64,000 nt of DNA. Origin: a virus. Each line of letters starts with the position of its first letter. Positions within the stretch are counted from its first letter, which is position 1. The notes under the pieces are model-generated. The model was not told the origin of the DNA, did no database searches, and saw only the letters and a program-made list of their open reading frames with translations. Position numbers and translations under genes: made by a program. Below, in pieces: positions 18,854 to 29,320 of the stretch. The DNA is taken from positions 40,242 through 104,241 of IMG/VR virus record IMGVR_UViG_3300027749_000062; one strand, given 5' to 3'.

Positions 18854-20278
18854 TTAGTATCCTAGTACAAATTTAAATTGCTCGATGCCATCAACGCTTC
18901 TTTGAACACCAACACGATTCTCAATATATGTTATATATCCTGAAAATGGAATGAGTGAAGGTGAAGTTACAGAGAAAACCACCCTCGATGCACCTGAAGA
19001 TAAACCAATAATTGATTGGCCAACTGTATATGTTCCATTTATATTTATCAACTGTAATATATTCGTTGATGTGTTGAAATTTAAGACTGTTCCGTAGTAA
19101 ATAACATTTCCATTATTATCGAATTGTTGTACAATTTCATCGGCCGTGTAGACATTTCCTGCACCAGCTGAAACTAGAAATTGGGTTGAAGTGTTATATA
19201 TTGCACCATTTGCGAGTGCTGGACCAGAGGAACCATATACTTGTGGATTAATAAGAAGTCCAACTTGGCGATAATTTACACCGGTTGTAGGCAAAACACC
19301 ATTTTCAGAACCATTGAATTCAACTGAATACATTACATGATTGCAACCCAACTCAGATATTGGATCGTATGCATGGCCGCCGACTGGTGAAATAGGAGCT
19401 ACGGCTGTTGCACCAGAACCTAATGAAGAAATATAACTTAGATTCGCTGAGGTGTATGCCTTGATTGATACATTTGCATATGTATAATTGTTTCCTGCAA
19501 AACCTGTTTTGACAACAATATCATTAATTACACCATTGGTTATCTGTGAACTTGTTATATTTGCAACGGTTCCTGTACCATCACCTGTTACGGTAACCAC
19601 AATATATGTGTTAACTGCATCATATCCTGATCCTCCGTTTGTTACATTTATTACCTCAATGTCTCCGCAACCTGCGTTAGTCAGATATGGTTGAGGTGTG
19701 TTTGCACCAACAGGGATAGGCATCCAATCAGTATCCAAGAAACTTTTCTTGAGACCTGCATCAATTGTATACATGTATTTCCATTTATACAGGTCATTAC
19801 CTTGATAGATATTATTTGTTCCGTATGAACCTGGTTGAAAATATGGCTCAGAAGTTGACAGTCCGCCATTATTATTCGCAAGACATTTGAAAACTTGGTC
19901 GTAACGGTTCTTTACATAAAAATTATAAAGTGGAAATCCATTGGCATCTTTTGCATTCATGTTTACTGAATCGGAATATGCAAAGAAATTGGTGTTATTT
20001 GCCCAATTAATCCTTTGAATAACAGGTGAAATGTTACTGGAGTTAATTAGTTTTGCTCCAAACATATTTTTAAACACTCTTTTCAGATATGTCTGGTCTT
20101 CTGTCGGTTGTGTTGGTGTTTCACTTGAATTCACTATTGGCCATGAATCCTCTTGGCCAATAAAAGCATATATGGAATTAATGGTAGCACCATTGAGTTT
20201 GACTGTCGGATTGTAATAATCCGTCTCAACTCTGATTACTTTTGCTTGATTTGTGAGTATGTTTAGATTTGATGCCAT
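18854..20278 (-). CDS. 8: Baseplate wedge protein gp8
   Basis: 474 residues (T4 gp8: 334). The order of motifs fits the gp8 family: PIVNSSETPTQ and TYLKRVFKNMFG near the start, VIQRINWANNT, FYVKNRYDQVFKCLANNNGG, then LYKWKYMYTI and WMPIPV. These Trp/Tyr-rich segments form the gp8 core that joins gp10 and gp7 in the wedge. The extra length lies in the C-terminal half (Gly-rich VTNGGSGYDAVNTYIVVTVTGDG). Position in the order 25-6-7-(x)-8 agrees with T4. Confidence 0.75.
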   Translation of the reverse strand: MASNLNILTNQAKVIRVETDYYNPTVKLNGATINSIYAFIGQEDSWPIVNSSETPTQPTEDQTYLKRVFKNMFGAKLINSSNISPVIQRINWANNTNFFAYSDSVNMNAKDANGFPLYNFYVKNRYDQVFKCLANNNGGLSTSEPYFQPGSYGTNNIYQGNDLYKWKYMYTIDAGLKKSFLDTDWMPIPVGANTPQPYLTNAGCGDIEVINVTNGGSGYDAVNTYIVVTVTGDGTGTVANITSSQITNGVINDIVVKTGFAGNNYTYANVSIKAYTSANLSYISSLGSGATAVAPISPVGGHAYDPISELGCNHVMYSVEFNGSENGVLPTTGVNYRQVGLLINPQVYGSSGPALANGAIYNTSTQFLVSAGAGNVYTADEIVQQFDNNGNVIYYGTVLNFNTSTNILQLININGTYTVGQSIIGLSSGASRVVFSVTSPSLIPFSGYITYIENRVGVQRSVDGIEQFKFVLGY

Positions 20279-20288
20279 GATTTATTTA

Positions 20289-21947
20289 TTAAGCGTGGGT
20301 GACAGAACAGAAAGTATTTTGCACGGTACCATCTATTGACATATATCTAAGAAATACAGTTGATGTTCCTGGAATATTATATGTTGTTGCATTTAAGGTT
20401 GAATTTAATGCTGATACTCCTGTAGTTAATGTTTGGTTTGTTCCAGCAGTGTTTGTTATCCATGCAACAACTTCTTTACCTGCCAGTAAATTTGATAGTG
20501 TAACAACTAAACCTGTGGACGTTTGAGCCCTAACAACAGAAGTATTTGCATGGTCAATTGTTATTGCGGTTTGAGCACCAGGATATACTATTGGAGTATA
20601 AACAAAACCTTTTTGCGGTTCAACACGGCCTGTAAAAGTTACAGAATCTGCATTAAATAACGCGATTCTTTGAATTGTATTTGAACCAACTGGTGTATTA
20701 TAAAATTCAATACGAGTTCCTCTTGCAGAATCGGTAAAATTTTCAGATGCAACAAAGTCAATTTTTGTTGGACTGGATCCAGGAAATTGTGTTCCTGTGA
20801 AACCATTTCCAACAATTCTCATCATAATGTCATTGTTTGAAGTTGCTGCAGGTGCCGCAGATGAACCGCGACCCATACGGCCGATTAAAACAGGATAGGT
20901 ATTTTGACCAAAACTATCTAATACTAAGCGTGTTGTTGTGTTTGCTTTACCGGTAATCTGCAACATATAATTTGTATTTGATGCTTGATAAGCCGTATTA
21001 GCTCCAGTTATCTGTATAAAAGCGGTATTTGGATCAAAAGTTGTGTTGTTGAAATCTATTAGTGTTCCGTTAGTTACTAGATTGCCTGTTATATTAATAT
21101 CTTTAGTGATGTTTGTTGTACGATTGATAACCAAATTTGCAGTTGCTATTGATTGGCCAATAATCATATCAACAGTTGTTAATGCTGAATATATTGTATT
21201 ATTTGCAAGTGCTAAACTACCAATATTACCGGTATTAGCAACAACTGCACCTGTAATAGTTAAAGAACCTGAAAAAGTGCCTGTTGTATTTGCAAGTGCA
21301 TTATTTGCTTTAGCAAATGCAGACTGTGAGTATGCATTAGAAGCAGCTGCGGTGTTCTGAGAAGTTCCATCTGAGAAGAAAATTTGATTTCCATTGACCA
21401 TCTTGAAACCGGTAGAAGTCATCTTAGCAATAACATTGGATGATGTGCCACCAGAAACCATAAATCTAGTTTCTGTATTTGATGTTGTAGTACCAATAAT
21501 CAAATTACCACCAAGTAATCCTGCTGAACTTCCGCCTTGAACATAAAGATAACCATCTAATGGAGCAACAGCAGTACCGATGTTATTGAATTCGGAACCT
21601 GGTTGATATGCAGGATTTGCCAAACCTAAATCTAAGAAATATGTAGAATCTGTACCATTGTTTGCAGTAATAACATGGTCAGCTGTGCCGCCGCCATTCA
21701 GGTTAACAAAGTTGGTTTGTACATATGATTCACCGGCCAATGAAAACTGTGCAATCGTATTAGGTAAAAGGGTGGTATTGTTACCTACAACCAATGCAGT
21801 ATTCGCATAAAGACCAGCTGCTAATGTTCCGGCAGAAAACTGGAATGTTTGTGCAGAGGGTATATCAATACCAACAAACAAAGTGTTTGCTGTGTTTGCA
21901 TTGATTGTTGAAAATTTAGGTAATTCTGAGATTTTAATTGTTGACAT
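20289..21947 (-). CDS. Virion fibre-like protein between gp7 and gp8
   Basis: 552 residues. MSTIKISELPKFSTINANTANTLFVGIDIPSAQTFQFS is a start shared by many fibre or baseplate proteins of T4-like phages (ISELP motif). The middle contains YSQSAFAKANNALANTTGTFSGSL, related to the fibre repeats, and QKGFVYTPIVYPGAQTAIT near residue 430. The end (GTNQTLTTG...RYMSIDGTVQNTFCSVTHA) is beta-rich. Its place between wedge genes suggests a wedge-attached fibre or decoration protein; no T4 gene sits exactly here. Confidence 0.6.
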   Translation of the reverse strand: MSTIKISELPKFSTINANTANTLFVGIDIPSAQTFQFSAGTLAAGLYANTALVVGNNTTLLPNTIAQFSLAGESYVQTNFVNLNGGGTADHVITANNGTDSTYFLDLGLANPAYQPGSEFNNIGTAVAPLDGYLYVQGGSSAGLLGGNLIIGTTTSNTETRFMVSGGTSSNVIAKMTSTGFKMVNGNQIFFSDGTSQNTAAASNAYSQSAFAKANNALANTTGTFSGSLTITGAVVANTGNIGSLALANNTIYSALTTVDMIIGQSIATANLVINRTTNITKDINITGNLVTNGTLIDFNNTTFDPNTAFIQITGANTAYQASNTNYMLQITGKANTTTRLVLDSFGQNTYPVLIGRMGRGSSAAPAATSNNDIMMRIVGNGFTGTQFPGSSPTKIDFVASENFTDSARGTRIEFYNTPVGSNTIQRIALFNADSVTFTGRVEPQKGFVYTPIVYPGAQTAITIDHANTSVVRAQTSTGLVVTLSNLLAGKEVVAWITNTAGTNQTLTTGVSALNSTLNATTYNIPGTSTVFLRYMSIDGTVQNTFCSVTHA

Positions 21948-21950
21948 TTT

Positions 21951-24900
21951 TTATCCTATTAGAAGCCAAGCGCCTGTTTCTGAAGTTAATATATCACCGG
22001 TTTCTGTTCCTAGTTGAGCAAGATACTGTGTTCCGACTGGTCCAATAATTTGAACATTGTTGTATAGAGAAGTAATACTTCTACCAACAGAAATATATCC
22101 GTTTGCACCACTTGTCAATGGACCACTTAAAGTAACAGAAGTATACGGAGAACTGAAAGATGTTACTGTCTGAGCTACTCCATTAACTGTAATCGTATCA
22201 CCAACACGAATAATATCTAATATAGGATACGCCGTATTACTATAGGTACCATTGTTGACAATGTTATAACTATATGTCAATGATGTTATATTTATTATCT
22301 GGTTATTACCATTGGATGCAGAAGTACCTACAGCCACATTTGCAAAGTATGTCCAAACATTGTCTTGTAGTGTTACTGTATTCGCTGCATAGTTTATTTT
22401 AGAAACTAAACCATGAACGGAATCATTGATTCCTGTTCCATAAACAAATACGATTTCTGTGGTATTTGCAGTAAGAAAACTAGCAATATTTGCACCATAC
22501 AAATTATTGAAAGTAACCATGTTATTACTTGGAGTTGTTGCATTACCTGCCGAAATAGATACTGTTGCAGCATTTCCTGCATAGAAACCTAGTGTGTGGC
22601 CTGTATCTAATGCATCATTGACAATGAAGTTCATATTGTTGCTTGAACGCATTGCAATTCGACCAATAACTCTTGTGCCTGATGGATGTAATAGATTCAA
22701 TAACACATCACGATACTTTTCAATCTCTTTAGATAGTGTTATTTGATAGGTGTAGTTATTATAATCCACACTTTGCAATACATCAAAGGCGCTTGGTTGA
22801 CCTGAAGTGTCCAAATATTGGCCATTTCCAATTACCAAACCATTCAAGAAAGTTGCATTCGCTTTTGCAAAACCATCACCATATGTAATTATACCATTTG
22901 CAGAATCAAATCGTGTATTCTCTACAGAATTATCAAATGTGGTATTATGTATGGATGTATAACCAGAAACAAGAGAATAAGCAGCACTCCTAACATCAAT
23001 TTTCAATGGCAGATTTTTATTAGGTATTGCATTATAGTTATATACTCTCAACTGGTATATACTGTTATTTGCAGGAATATAATTTTGTAATGCGTTGATT
23101 GAGTCCACAGAAGCAATATATGTGGCAGTATTTACATTTGCACCTTGATAAATTATATCACCATTCACTGGTATACTCAATGTCGAAACATTGGAAACAA
23201 TTAAGTCTTGGACTTTTAATGATACTCTTGGTGCGCTAATATAATCTTGACCGTTTTCTGTGATATTGAATGATGTAATTGCACCTACACGATTTAATGT
23301 TTGTGAAAAAGTTGCACCTGTACCTAAAGTTCCAGGTATCGATAATTGTGCCGTTCCTAAATAATATGAATTTGCATTTCCATTAATTTTAGAATTTGCA
23401 GTAAGTATCATTGATGTTGCATTGACAATAGATTGAACCGTACCAATTACAATATTTGTATTTGTTACCAGTAAAGCACCATTACTGAATTGTGCAGTAA
23501 AGTTTGTTCCGTTACCTGTAACTGTTGAACTTGTTGTTCTTATTGTTACATTACCATTGGCTGTACGTTTAACAACAGCAACAGGTAATGAATTCATGTA
23601 ACCCATGCCACCTAAAGAAATCATATTGGTTAAGTTACTTACATAGTCCGCAGATACAATTGAACCAGAACTATTGACAGTTACATTAGCAAAAGCACCA
23701 TAACCAGATCCACCAATAATTGCAATTTGGTCATTGTTAGCATAACCTGAACCCGGTTTAACTATTTGAATTGGTGAAAGAATACCTAAGTTAGCTAGAT
23801 TTGTTTGAGAATAGACATCCGTCGTATATTCTGATATAGCTTGTATGGATGGTGGAGAACTTAAACCACCGCCTTGATTTTGTACAATAAGTGATGCAAT
23901 TGGATACGTTGTAAAACCAGTAAATGAAAACGCATTTGCTAAAGTTGTATTTGCATTTGCACTTAAATTATTTGCAAACTGATAAGATTGTTGTGTCCAA
24001 AGTCCTGTTGATACATTATATGTGTTTGCGCCTGAACTGCCTGCAATATTTCCAATGCAATGGTATCTCTTTAACTGTATACTATCGGTTGGAATAAAAG
24101 TTACATTTGCAATTCCTGCAGGATTTAAAGTACCAACTGTTGCAATAGGTGATGATGGACTTGAACCTGATAGATTTGTAAATTGTATAAAAGTATTTGC
24201 ACCACCAATTTGCAGGTTTGCTGTAGATGTGGTATAACCATATCCCTCATTCGAAACAACAATACGCTGAATTGAACCTGATGTAACTTGGCCAACATAT
24301 GCGGTTGCACCAACTGGTCCAGCCACATTTGAATTTAACCCACCATAAAAAACAATTGGATCACCTGTACTATAAGATAGACCTCTATTGTTTGGATCAA
24401 TAACAACCTGACTAATTTGGCCAACAATGAGTGCTGTCAGAGATTCTGAACCAGCTGTTCCTTCTGGTACTATTGCACCATTGAGGAAATATAATGTTTG
24501 ATTATTTGAATCAACAACAGTAACTGTTTCACCTGATTGGAATAATCTTTCAACATTTGAAATGAATACTTCTGTTTTAAGACCATCAAATATTGCAGTT
24601 TCAACTGTTGCAATAGATTTTGAAATGTTGCCAAATACTCTAAGGTTTTGAATTGACAGGAAGTTTTTATCACTGGTCGCCAATTTCAAACTTCTAGGAA
24701 CATACCACTTACCAGCAGAAGCTTTTAGTAAAGCATCTTTAGTATAAAAAAATTCTACATCAGAATTGTAGAGTATTCTAAACAAAAACTTATAAGAAGC
24801 AGGCGTACCTTTACTTTCATACAGTTGTTTTGCTATTTTGATTGCTTTTCTTTTATCTGCCAATATTTCTTGTGGGAAATAAGACATAAAATCATTTACA

Positions 24901-25109
24901 TAATACTGTAAGAACTGCTCTGTGGTTGTGTCTACATCCATGTAATTCAAAAGATTCTTAGAGAAATCTAATGTATTATTTTGTTCTTCTAACCATTCAT
25001 AGTATGCCTGTATGAATAAGACAAAATTGGCGTAGTTTGGGTCCTCACTAATGAATTTAGGAAGCTGAAAAGGAACCAGTAACGATGTTTTATTGGTACT
25101 TTGTAACAT
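21951..25109 (-). CDS. 7: Baseplate wedge protein, gp7-like
   Basis: 1052 residues, close to T4 gp7 (1032). The N-terminal 130 residues are the most recognisable: SLLVPFQLPKFISEDPNYANF, AYYEWLEEQNN, YMDVDTTTEQFLQYYV and ESKGTPASYKFLFRILYNS. The rest is repeated beta domains, several with Gly-rich GSGYANNDQIAIIGGSGYGAF motifs. In T4, gp7 is the wedge initiator that binds gp10 and gp8. The assignment rests on length, on its place between gp6 and gp8, and on the conserved head of the environmental family; direct similarity to T4 gp7 is not visible by eye. Confidence 0.6.
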   Translation of the reverse strand: MLQSTNKTSLLVPFQLPKFISEDPNYANFVLFIQAYYEWLEEQNNTLDFSKNLLNYMDVDTTTEQFLQYYVNDFMSYFPQEILADKRKAIKIAKQLYESKGTPASYKFLFRILYNSDVEFFYTKDALLKASAGKWYVPRSLKLATSDKNFLSIQNLRVFGNISKSIATVETAIFDGLKTEVFISNVERLFQSGETVTVVDSNNQTLYFLNGAIVPEGTAGSESLTALIVGQISQVVIDPNNRGLSYSTGDPIVFYGGLNSNVAGPVGATAYVGQVTSGSIQRIVVSNEGYGYTTSTANLQIGGANTFIQFTNLSGSSPSSPIATVGTLNPAGIANVTFIPTDSIQLKRYHCIGNIAGSSGANTYNVSTGLWTQQSYQFANNLSANANTTLANAFSFTGFTTYPIASLIVQNQGGGLSSPPSIQAISEYTTDVYSQTNLANLGILSPIQIVKPGSGYANNDQIAIIGGSGYGAFANVTVNSSGSIVSADYVSNLTNMISLGGMGYMNSLPVAVVKRTANGNVTIRTTSSTVTGNGTNFTAQFSNGALLVTNTNIVIGTVQSIVNATSMILTANSKINGNANSYYLGTAQLSIPGTLGTGATFSQTLNRVGAITSFNITENGQDYISAPRVSLKVQDLIVSNVSTLSIPVNGDIIYQGANVNTATYIASVDSINALQNYIPANNSIYQLRVYNYNAIPNKNLPLKIDVRSAAYSLVSGYTSIHNTTFDNSVENTRFDSANGIITYGDGFAKANATFLNGLVIGNGQYLDTSGQPSAFDVLQSVDYNNYTYQITLSKEIEKYRDVLLNLLHPSGTRVIGRIAMRSSNNMNFIVNDALDTGHTLGFYAGNAATVSISAGNATTPSNNMVTFNNLYGANIASFLTANTTEIVFVYGTGINDSVHGLVSKINYAANTVTLQDNVWTYFANVAVGTSASNGNNQIINITSLTYSYNIVNNGTYSNTAYPILDIIRVGDTITVNGVAQTVTSFSSPYTSVTLSGPLTSGANGYISVGRSITSLYNNVQIIGPVGTQYLAQLGTETGDILTSETGAWLLIG

Positions 25110-25113
25110 TTAA

Positions 25114-27189
25114 TTAACTTTTCTTAGCTGTAACAGAAACACTCACCGCAGCTGAGTCATATGGATCAATTGTAATTATTCTATTCAACGAAGAAGATAT
25201 GATTGTCGTTGTTGGTTGACATGATATGGTTAATTGGCCCAAATCATTATCGACTGATACAGGATTAAAATTACTTAATATAACAATACCATTTGTGTAA
25301 TCGATTGTGCCTACATTAGCAGAAACAACAACTTTACCTTTAACTGTATCGTTAATGTAACTTCTTATTGTTCCATATTGACCTTGTAACTGTGCCACTA
25401 CAGATGCGCCTGTACCTGTAGTGTCTCCAACAGCAGCAATAATTGTAGCTAGTGCGGAAGTGTATCCAACGCCTGCATTTGTTACGGTGACTGAATACAA
25501 CTTGTTGTTAACAATTTTGGCAGTAGCTGTTGCGCCTGTTCCATCACCTGTAATTACCACAGTTGGTGTATCAGTATAATTATAACCTGGATTTAATACT
25601 GAAATTGAATCTATACCAACGGTAGATGTGGGAACTTCTTCAAAATAAACACCACTCAATGTTGTTGCAGTATTGCTTGGATTTGTAATAGTTACACTTG
25701 GATAACTAACTAAAGAAGAACCATATAACCCGCGTTTTAATTTGCTATTATAATAGAGATTATATGTCGTTGAAGTACCTAATGTAGGATAAAATTTCTT
25801 TTGGACATTTATAGTAAAATCAGAAGAAACTACAGATTTATTGTATGAGTTTATTGTGGTTAAAACATCATATGAACTGAATGTGGAATTAAAAGTGTTT
25901 AGATTATTTGCCGCATAATTGTAAATAGCATTTTGTATTCCTGTTTGCATTGTTCCAGGAGTCAAAGTAGTCTGAGCCGTGTTATAAAGTACATTTGCAG
26001 AAACTTGAATATAGGTATAATCTGGATCAATAATCGTAGGTTCAACCGTCATCATACTAATTGGTTTAAGAACCTGAGTTTTAATCAATTCTTTTTGTGT
26101 CGTTGTTAAATCGTAGGCACCTTTTGGTTTTAATGAGATAAACACTTGACCATAAACTGGCGGAATATTTTCTTCGCCACCCCAAACAGAAACTGCATCG
26201 AAAGAAATGCCTAAAGAGTTTTGTTGAACTGCTGTGATATAATCATTCTTACTTACTGCACGGCCTTGTGCTGCAAAAGCTTTTGGTGCTTGGAATTTAA
26301 TAGAAGCAATCGCCTCTTTTTCTATGCCTTGAGTTGCAGCCATTATTGGATTAACAGTTATAGTGGCATAAGAACCAATATTGTCCATTAACACAAAGTT
26401 ATTGGCTAATCCACCAGCAGTTCCCAATGTTGTTAGATAATTAACTCTTACGATATTTCCATCAGACAATTGTTTACCTAAAACGCCGTCACCAAAATAA
26501 ATTTGATAATTTCCATTTACTGCTTCTTGAACAAAATATACCTTACTTGTTGGATTTAATTCCAAATAACTTGTTTCACTATTATAAACATCATAGTAGG
26601 TATTTGTACTAGACTCTTGAACCAATACTTCTATTGTAGATAAATCAATATTGGTATCTGGAATTTCATATATGTAATTTGGATTGTTTGTAGAGTTTAC
26701 GATAAAACTGTATGATGAAAGGCTTCCTTGTTTCAATTCAATCATTGGAAATTTTGCAAAATTGTTAACCACACTTGCTGTTGTAGCTGTTGTTGTAACA
26801 TAATTAAAATTTGTTCCATTAACAGGTTCTGAAAGAAACTTTGTATATTTTGGGATTGTGAGACTTGTAGTTGTCACTCCACTAAAAACAAGATTAATTT
26901 CTGCAATAGGTCCAACTGCCGATTTTGGAACATAATTCATTAATTTTGCATGAGAAACAACCGAAGAACGCTGCAATGCCGAATCTAAAAACATTTCATT
27001 TGCAACCATGTTTAGATAGAAAGCATTATATTGTGTGTTGTATGCAAGAACATCCAATAGTGTAGAAAGAGCTGAACCTGTAAAGTTGTAATCTTTAAAT
27101 GTGTCTTGAGATTGCAAATAGGTAATGAAATTTCTCTTGATATCCGAGAAATCTAGATTAGCTACTTGTATGTTTGTATTTGATGCCAT
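25114..27189 (-). CDS. 6: Baseplate wedge protein gp6
   Basis: 691 residues (T4 gp6: 660). The N-terminus is typical of the gp6/baseplate J family: LDFSDIKRNFITYLQSQDTF, FTGSALSTLLDVLAYNTQYN, FYLNMVANEMFLDSALQRSS. Residues about 290-400 hold the conserved KFQAPKAFAAQGRAVSKNDY, VWGGEENIPPVYGQVFISL segment. gp6 dimers form the inner iris of the baseplate. Its ATG overlaps the stop of gp25 by one base. An insert near residue 520-590 contains Gly-rich repeats (NPGYNYTDTPTVVITGDGTG) also seen in gp7 and gp8 here. Confidence 0.9.
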   Translation of the reverse strand: MASNTNIQVANLDFSDIKRNFITYLQSQDTFKDYNFTGSALSTLLDVLAYNTQYNAFYLNMVANEMFLDSALQRSSVVSHAKLMNYVPKSAVGPIAEINLVFSGVTTTSLTIPKYTKFLSEPVNGTNFNYVTTTATTASVVNNFAKFPMIELKQGSLSSYSFIVNSTNNPNYIYEIPDTNIDLSTIEVLVQESSTNTYYDVYNSETSYLELNPTSKVYFVQEAVNGNYQIYFGDGVLGKQLSDGNIVRVNYLTTLGTAGGLANNFVLMDNIGSYATITVNPIMAATQGIEKEAIASIKFQAPKAFAAQGRAVSKNDYITAVQQNSLGISFDAVSVWGGEENIPPVYGQVFISLKPKGAYDLTTTQKELIKTQVLKPISMMTVEPTIIDPDYTYIQVSANVLYNTAQTTLTPGTMQTGIQNAIYNYAANNLNTFNSTFSSYDVLTTINSYNKSVVSSDFTINVQKKFYPTLGTSTTYNLYYNSKLKRGLYGSSLVSYPSVTITNPSNTATTLSGVYFEEVPTSTVGIDSISVLNPGYNYTDTPTVVITGDGTGATATAKIVNNKLYSVTVTNAGVGYTSALATIIAAVGDTTGTGASVVAQLQGQYGTIRSYINDTVKGKVVVSANVGTIDYTNGIVILSNFNPVSVDNDLGQLTISCQPTTTIISSSLNRIITIDPYDSAAVSVSVTAKKS

Positions 27190-27581
27190 TATCTGGACCT
27201 TTGAAGAATTAGGTTAACTGCTGTTGGTACTGAGTTATTTCCAACATAAAAACTTAAATAAACTAAAAATGAATTTCCATCTTCATTAAGTGTAATTTCC
27301 AACTCATCAATAGCAACCCTTGGCTCATAATTTTTAATAGTATTTCTTATTTCTGTATCTAAAATTGAGGCGGTAACTTCTGTCGCTGGTTCAAATAGTA
27401 ATCGATTTAAATTGGAACCAACATCAGGCTGAAAAGGCCTCTCATAAAAATTAGTCAACAAAAGATTTCTAACCGAGGCTATTACGGCATTCTCATCATA
27501 ACGGAGAGCAATATCATTTGTACCTGGCACACGCTTGAATGTGAGGTCTATGTCTGAGTATATTTTTTTTAATGTTGCCAT
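27189..27581 (-). CDS. 25: Baseplate wedge protein gp25
   Basis: 130 residues (T4 gp25: 132). Contains the GPW/gp25 domain: YSDIDLTFKRVPGTNDIALR, AVIASVRNLLLTNFYERPFQ, GSNLNRLLFEP and YEPRVAIDELEITL. The EPR motif used in sheath-initiator contacts is present (YEPRV). gp25 links the wedge to the first sheath ring. It is coupled to gp6 by a one-base overlap. Confidence 0.93.
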   Translation of the reverse strand: MATLKKIYSDIDLTFKRVPGTNDIALRYDENAVIASVRNLLLTNFYERPFQPDVGSNLNRLLFEPATEVTASILDTEIRNTIKNYEPRVAIDELEITLNEDGNSFLVYLSFYVGNNSVPTAVNLILQRSR

Positions 27582-27600
27582 CTTCTATTTATTACTCTTA

Positions 27601-28443
27601 TTAAGAGACATTTGCGGTTTGTGTCTGAGAGAGTAATCTAGTTTTCAACTTGTTTGTTCCAATATAAGTGTTTACTAATAGAGTTTCAGTTGCACCCAAT
27701 TCACTTAATGGAGCAACTACAGAATAATCAGCTATAACAGCCGCTGAATTTGTAAAGAATGCATTATCTTGTGTAGTATAAGTTGTCATCAAAGAAGTGA
27801 TGGATCCTATAGTGCTACTTATTGCTTGTGTTTGCGCCAAAGTTAAATTAGAAGTATTTGGTGTACCCATCGTAATACTATTTGAAAGTGTAATTTGTTG
27901 TGAGGACAATGTGTTACTAAGTGTACTTAATGTATTACCTAAAGTTATACTAGTAAAATTACCCATAATAGGTGAATTATTTTGCACGCCATCAGATTGA
28001 TATGTGATATAGGACAATATTTTACCATATCCTATTGCCATTCTGTAATGAACTGTAGTCACATCACTTCCCGGATCAACAACATTGGATTGTCTATTAG
28101 TAACATACAAGTAATTGTTTACTGTACCTACTGCACCAACGGCTGTATTGCCTAAATCACGCAAAGCTTGTGTGACTGTAGAAGATATAGTGGATTGAAC
28201 ATTGATAGCCAATGTTGCAGCATTTATTGAATTGAGTGCAGATGTTATCGTTATAGTTAATGGTGCCACAGGATTGACAAAATAACCACCAGTATTGGAT
28301 GTGGAAATGTCTTCGGTTTGCCATGCATTCAATAATTGTGGCATAAATGCCAAATTGTTTGCAACGGCACTACTGTCGGTTGTAACTGTCGCGTTGGTTG
28401 TTGGGTCTGTTGAATTGAACCCTAATCTTCCATAAATACTCAT
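27601..28443 (-). CDS. Virion protein, function unknown
   Basis: 280 residues, MSIYGRLGFNSTDPTTNATVTT. Predicted mostly helical with Ser/Thr/Asn-rich loops; RQSNVVDPGSDVTTVHYRMAIGYGKILSYITYQSDGVQNN in the middle is the most distinctive part. It lies between the spike piece and gp25 in the baseplate operon, with 10- and 20-base gaps, so it is almost certainly a virion protein. I do not recognise a T4 homologue. Confidence 0.55.
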   Translation of the reverse strand: MSIYGRLGFNSTDPTTNATVTTDSSAVANNLAFMPQLLNAWQTEDISTSNTGGYFVNPVAPLTITITSALNSINAATLAINVQSTISSTVTQALRDLGNTAVGAVGTVNNYLYVTNRQSNVVDPGSDVTTVHYRMAIGYGKILSYITYQSDGVQNNSPIMGNFTSITLGNTLSTLSNTLSSQQITLSNSITMGTPNTSNLTLAQTQAISSTIGSITSLMTTYTTQDNAFFTNSAAVIADYSVVAPLSELGATETLLVNTYIGTNKLKTRLLSQTQTANVS

Positions 28444-28452
28444 AATATATCC

Positions 28453-29307
28453 TTAAGCTGTAATTTCTGGTCTTGTTGGTGGACTTGTTGGTCCATTCGG
28501 TGCAATATGAGATTGTAAATTTCGTAAAATTCCATTGATAATATCTTTCGCAAAGAAAGAAGTTGATATTGCAGATGATGATAATGGCGCAGACATTGAA
28601 ACTAAAGAATTGATTGGACCCAAACTAGAAATTTGGCCAGGAAATGGCACACCTGTTCCAACGGAAATACCACCTCCAGGTGTTGCAAAACCACCAAATG
28701 AAGCGGACATACCAGATATACAATCCACTCGACCTGAAGAAAAAATATAGTTGCCTGTTATTGAACCCTCAGACCTTATATCTCCAAGAACATTCACATA
28801 TTCACCTGGAACAAGATTTATACCACCACCTAGTGCGCCACCAGCTTTAATATCCATATCGCCTTGTGAAACAAAACTGGTCAAACCTTCCACTACTGTA
28901 GTATAATTACCTTTAACATGTAATTCATAATTACCATCAATTTGTTCATTAACATTGCCTTGCGTATAAATGTTCGCATCACCTAAAACGGTAATGTTCA
29001 TGTTTCCATTAATGAGTATGTTTTTATCTTTGATTGTTATTTCATATCCATCACCATAGACCTTATGCACCTCATCACCATTAGGATGCATTTCAATAAA
29101 TGTACCTGTACGGTGTTGCAACCTAACTCTCTCCCTTGTTGGAGTGTCATCCATTTCAAATGCATGGCCACTAGGAGTTTGTGTTGCATTATTAAAAGGA
29201 TAAATTGGTTGATAATCCGCCACCTTTGTCAACGGGTTAATACTTGTATTTGCCGCTGATTCGGGTTCTGTCCATGCGTTAAAATAATCTGGTTTTTTAA
29301 TTGTCAT
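28453..29307 (-). CDS. 5: gp5-like central spike, beta-helix part
   Basis: 284 residues from the ATG at 29307 (MTIKKPDYFNAW); GGAAG precedes it by 7 bases, whereas the upstream ATG at 29349 would overlap the previous gene and has no ribosome site. Residues about 45-75 (SGHAFEMDDTPTRERVRLQHRTGTFIEM) are the strand that leads into the gp5/VgrG C-terminal beta-helix; then come short repeats KNILINGNMNITVLGDANIYTQGNVNEQI typical of the spike. The Gly-rich end may be the tip. The lysozyme domain of T4 gp5 is absent and the OB domain is encoded by a different gene (30220-30549). Confidence 0.75.
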   Translation of the reverse strand: MTIKKPDYFNAWTEPESAANTSINPLTKVADYQPIYPFNNATQTPSGHAFEMDDTPTRERVRLQHRTGTFIEMHPNGDEVHKVYGDGYEITIKDKNILINGNMNITVLGDANIYTQGNVNEQIDGNYELHVKGNYTTVVEGLTSFVSQGDMDIKAGGALGGGINLVPGEYVNVLGDIRSEGSITGNYIFSSGRVDCISGMSASFGGFATPGGGISVGTGVPFPGQISSLGPINSLVSMSAPLSSSAISTSFFAKDIINGILRNLQSHIAPNGPTSPPTRPEITA

Positions 29308-29320
29308 TATAAACTTCCAA